From Chloroflexota bacterium (lineage in GTDB: Bacteria; Chloroflexota; Anaerolineae; JAAYEA01), in the NCBI GenBank assembly GCA_019873665.1, contig JAIOAV010000003.1:1422-65421 (forward strand): a DNA stretch of 64,000 bases, written 5' to 3'. The stretch's first letter is position 1; every line of letters starts with the position of its first letter. Under the pieces are notes generated by a model that saw only the letters and a list, made by a program, of their open reading frames with translations, did no database searches and had not been told where the DNA came from. The translations under genes and the position numbers were made by a program. Shown piece by piece: positions 58,610 to 64,000 of this stretch.

Positions 58610-58680
58610 TGGGGCGGGAGGATTCGAACCTCCGAATGCGGGATCCAAATTCCCGAGCCTTACCGCTTGGCGACGCCCCA
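58610..58680 (-). tRNA. tRNA-Gln (anticodon TTG)
   Basis: The 71-base gene folds as a cloverleaf. The acceptor 5' strand TGGGGCG pairs with CGCCCCA, the D arm is GCCAAGCGGTAAGGC, and the anticodon stem CGGGA/TCCCG encloses the loop ATTTGGA, which gives TTG. The T arm has GGAGG-TTCGAATC-CTCC. CCA is not encoded. It lies between the 5S rRNA and glmU and has its own promoter. Confidence 0.95.
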
Positions 58681-58693
58681 ACGCCGTGTAGCC

Positions 58694-58722
58694 ATTTTAG
58701 CACAGAACGGGGGTGTAAGCAA
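58694..58722 (-). promoter_or_regulatory. Promoter of tRNA-Gln (and probably glmU-cdd)
   Basis: On the minus strand there is a TTGCTT -35 (58717-58722), a 17-base spacer and a TAAAAT -10 (58694-58699). The predicted start near 58687 is seven bases before the mature tRNA. Confidence 0.7.
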
Positions 58723-58750
58723 GCCAAGAGGCCCCTGCAACAGGCCTGGC
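58723..58750 (-). terminator. Possible rRNA operon terminator hairpin
   Basis: An imperfect stem (AGGCC opposite GGCCT, plus outer GCC/GGC with a 3-base bulge) lies about 30 bases past the 5S gene. It has no clear T-tract. It is the only candidate terminator before the tRNA-Gln promoter. Confidence 0.3.
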
Positions 58751-58784
58751 CGACCGCGGGCTTGCGAGGGATAACAAAAGGTTC

Positions 58785-58904
58785 TCTTGGCAACGACCTA
58801 CGTTCCCGCTCCGGTTCCAGAGAAGTATCATCGGCGCTGGAGGGCTTAACTGCCAGGTTCGGGATGGAGCTGGGTGTTTCCCCTCCGCTCAAGTCACCAA
58901 AAGA
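58785..58904 (-). rRNA. rrf: 5S ribosomal RNA
   Basis: The minus strand reads GGTGACTTGAGCGGAGGGGA, then the classic CCCGAACCTGGCAGTTAAGC and CAGCGCCGATGATACT, and ends in GTAGGTCGTTGCC. A terminal helix of about 10 bp, TTCTTTTGG pairing with CCAAGAGAA, sets the ends to within a few bases; complementarity continues outside as a processing stem. Confidence 0.93.
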
Positions 58905-58924
58905 ACCTTTATGTTCTTTTCATG

Positions 58925-58983
58925 GACTAGTACTCTAAGAACTGAACAGAACGCAGCACTCAACTTACGCTCGTATTACGTTA
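58925..58983 (-). other. 23S rRNA processing stem, 3' arm
   Basis: From GACTAGTACT at 58925 this stretch is the inverted complement of the region ending at 62058, with only a few mismatches in the first 30 bases and again in the CGTATTACG part. The pairing would bring the two ends of 23S rRNA together as an RNase III-type substrate. Confidence 0.75.
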
Positions 58984-62001
<3,018 letters not shown>

Positions 62002-62058
62002 CGTAATACGACGCAAATTGAAGTTTTCGCATTCTGTTCAGTTGTTAAAGTACTAGTC
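62002..62058 (-). other. 23S rRNA processing stem, 5' arm
   Basis: This is the partner of 58925-58983. Reading the minus strand from 62058 gives GACTAGTACT followed by TGAACAGAA and CGTATTACG, nearly the same as the opposite arm read on the plus strand. Confidence 0.75.
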
Positions 62059-62138
62059 CCTAGCGATTGGCCGCTAGCGGCTGTGCTCCCTCACGTGAAG
62101 CACACTCGCTAGAGGCGAATCCCCTCCGGGCACCAAAA

Positions 62139-62166
62139 ACGGCCTGCTCGTTATATCTCAGGCCGT
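62139..62166. other. Hairpin in the tRNA-Ala to 23S spacer
   Basis: An 8-bp perfect inverted repeat (ACGGCCTG and its complement) has a 12-base loop. It lies in the roughly 250-base spacer between the 23S processing stem and tRNA-Ala, where no gene is seen. A transcript-processing or antitermination role is possible. Confidence 0.4.
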
Positions 62167-62306
62167 CCAGAAGATCGCCCATGGATATAACCCAACCGAC
62201 GCTATTCCGTTGTGTATGCCCCCGTCAGATCCACCATCCAGAACCTTTCGCGCCCGGGAGACTCATTATATCTACACTCGGCCTTTGGTCAAGTGCCGCC
62301 CCCTGA

Positions 62307-62379
62307 TGGAGATGAGGGGACTCGAACCCCTGACCTCCTCCGTGCAAGGGAGGCGCTCCCCCAGCTGAGCTACATCCCC
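62307..62379 (-). tRNA. tRNA-Ala (anticodon TGC)
   Basis: The 73-base cloverleaf has the acceptor stem GGGGATG/CATCTCC with discriminator A, D arm GCTC-AGCTGGGG-GAGC, and anticodon stem CCTCC/GGAGG enclosing CTTGCAC, giving TGC. The T arm is AGGGG-TTCGAGT-CCCCT. It lies in the 16S-23S spacer, as is common. CCA is not encoded. Confidence 0.96.
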
Positions 62380-62387
62380 TTACCCAA

Positions 62388-62461
62388 TGGGCCTTTCTGG
62401 ACTTGAACCAGAGACCTTTCCCTTATCAGAGGAATGCTCTAGCCGACTGAGCTAAAGGCCC
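62388..62461 (-). tRNA. tRNA-Ile (anticodon GAT)
   Basis: The 74-base cloverleaf has the acceptor stem GGGCCTT/AAGGCCC with discriminator A and an anticodon loop CTGATAA, giving GAT. The T arm has TCTGG-TTCAAGT-CCAGA. It pairs with tRNA-Ala in the classic 16S-Ile-Ala-23S spacer. CCA is not encoded. Confidence 0.96.
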
Positions 62462-62603
62462 GTGCCCTGAAAGACCTTAACCGCCGAAAAGTGATAGGAA
62501 AAGCAGCGCCGGAGGATCGCTGATATCGCCTCAGCAAGCTGAGGCATCAGCGCCTTTACCTGAGGATCTGCCTGTGCTCTCATCGAGCCAGGACATCTCC
62601 CTA

Positions 62604-64000
<1,397 letters not shown>

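Overview
The window reads as the chromosome of a bacterium, most likely a member of the Chloroflexota (inference). The grounds are the stacked giant membrane proteins of the DUF2298, Agl23/TIGR03663 and GT39-plus-NHL types, which are typical of that phylum, together with zinc-ribbon versions of L24, S14, S4 and L36, and -10/-35 promoters with good Shine-Dalgarno sites. The sequence is GC-rich and densely coding. No phage, insertion sequence or CRISPR array was seen.

Region 1 (1-14.1 kb, + strand) is a fused S10/spc/alpha ribosomal superoperon: the end of rplV, then rpsC to rplO, secY, adk, map, rpmJ, rpsM, rpsK, rpsD, rpoA, rplQ, truA, rplM and rpsI, closed by a strong hairpin at 14072-14108. 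infA is absent from its usual place between map and rpmJ. Region 2 (14.1-19.3 kb) holds a leftward UbiA-family polyprenyl-phosphate phosphoribosyltransferase-like gene, divergent from tlyA-perM-lepA. The two promoters lie back to back, and the tlyA promoter predicts a leaderless mRNA.

Region 3 (19.3-39.1 kb, + strand) is a 20-kb cluster of six very large envelope proteins: a GT39-DUF2298 fusion, a second DUF2298 protein, a GT39-like protein, an Agl23-NHL fusion, and two paralogous GT39-PA14-PA14-NHL proteins. They look like a surface polysaccharide or glycoprotein assembly machine. Region 4 (39.1-43.8 kb, - strand) has a YdcF-like protein and the aspartate-family genes asd-thrC-lysC. Region 5 (43.8-48.9 kb, - strand) has two small sugar or sugar-acid catabolic units: an unrecognised barrel-like protein with a tartrate/isopropylmalate-type dehydrogenase, and a Gfo/Idh/MocA oxidoreductase with a sugar isomerase. 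The second unit starts from a promoter whose -35 box sits in a perfect 17-bp palindrome.

Region 6 (49.0-58.7 kb, - strand) holds a fused alpha-beta glycyl-tRNA synthetase, recO, a four-gene operon (MazG-like pyrophosphohydrolase, deoC, a CHAT-protease/FGE-like fusion, class II aldolase) with its own promoter and terminator, and a tRNA-Gln-glmU-cdd unit. Region 7 (58.8-64.0 kb, - strand) is an rRNA operon in the order 16S - tRNA-Ile - tRNA-Ala - 23S - 5S. Its 16S gene runs off the window end.

The best candidates for something undescribed are the CHAT/FGE operon in nucleotide-salvage company and the GT39/PA14/NHL envelope cluster.
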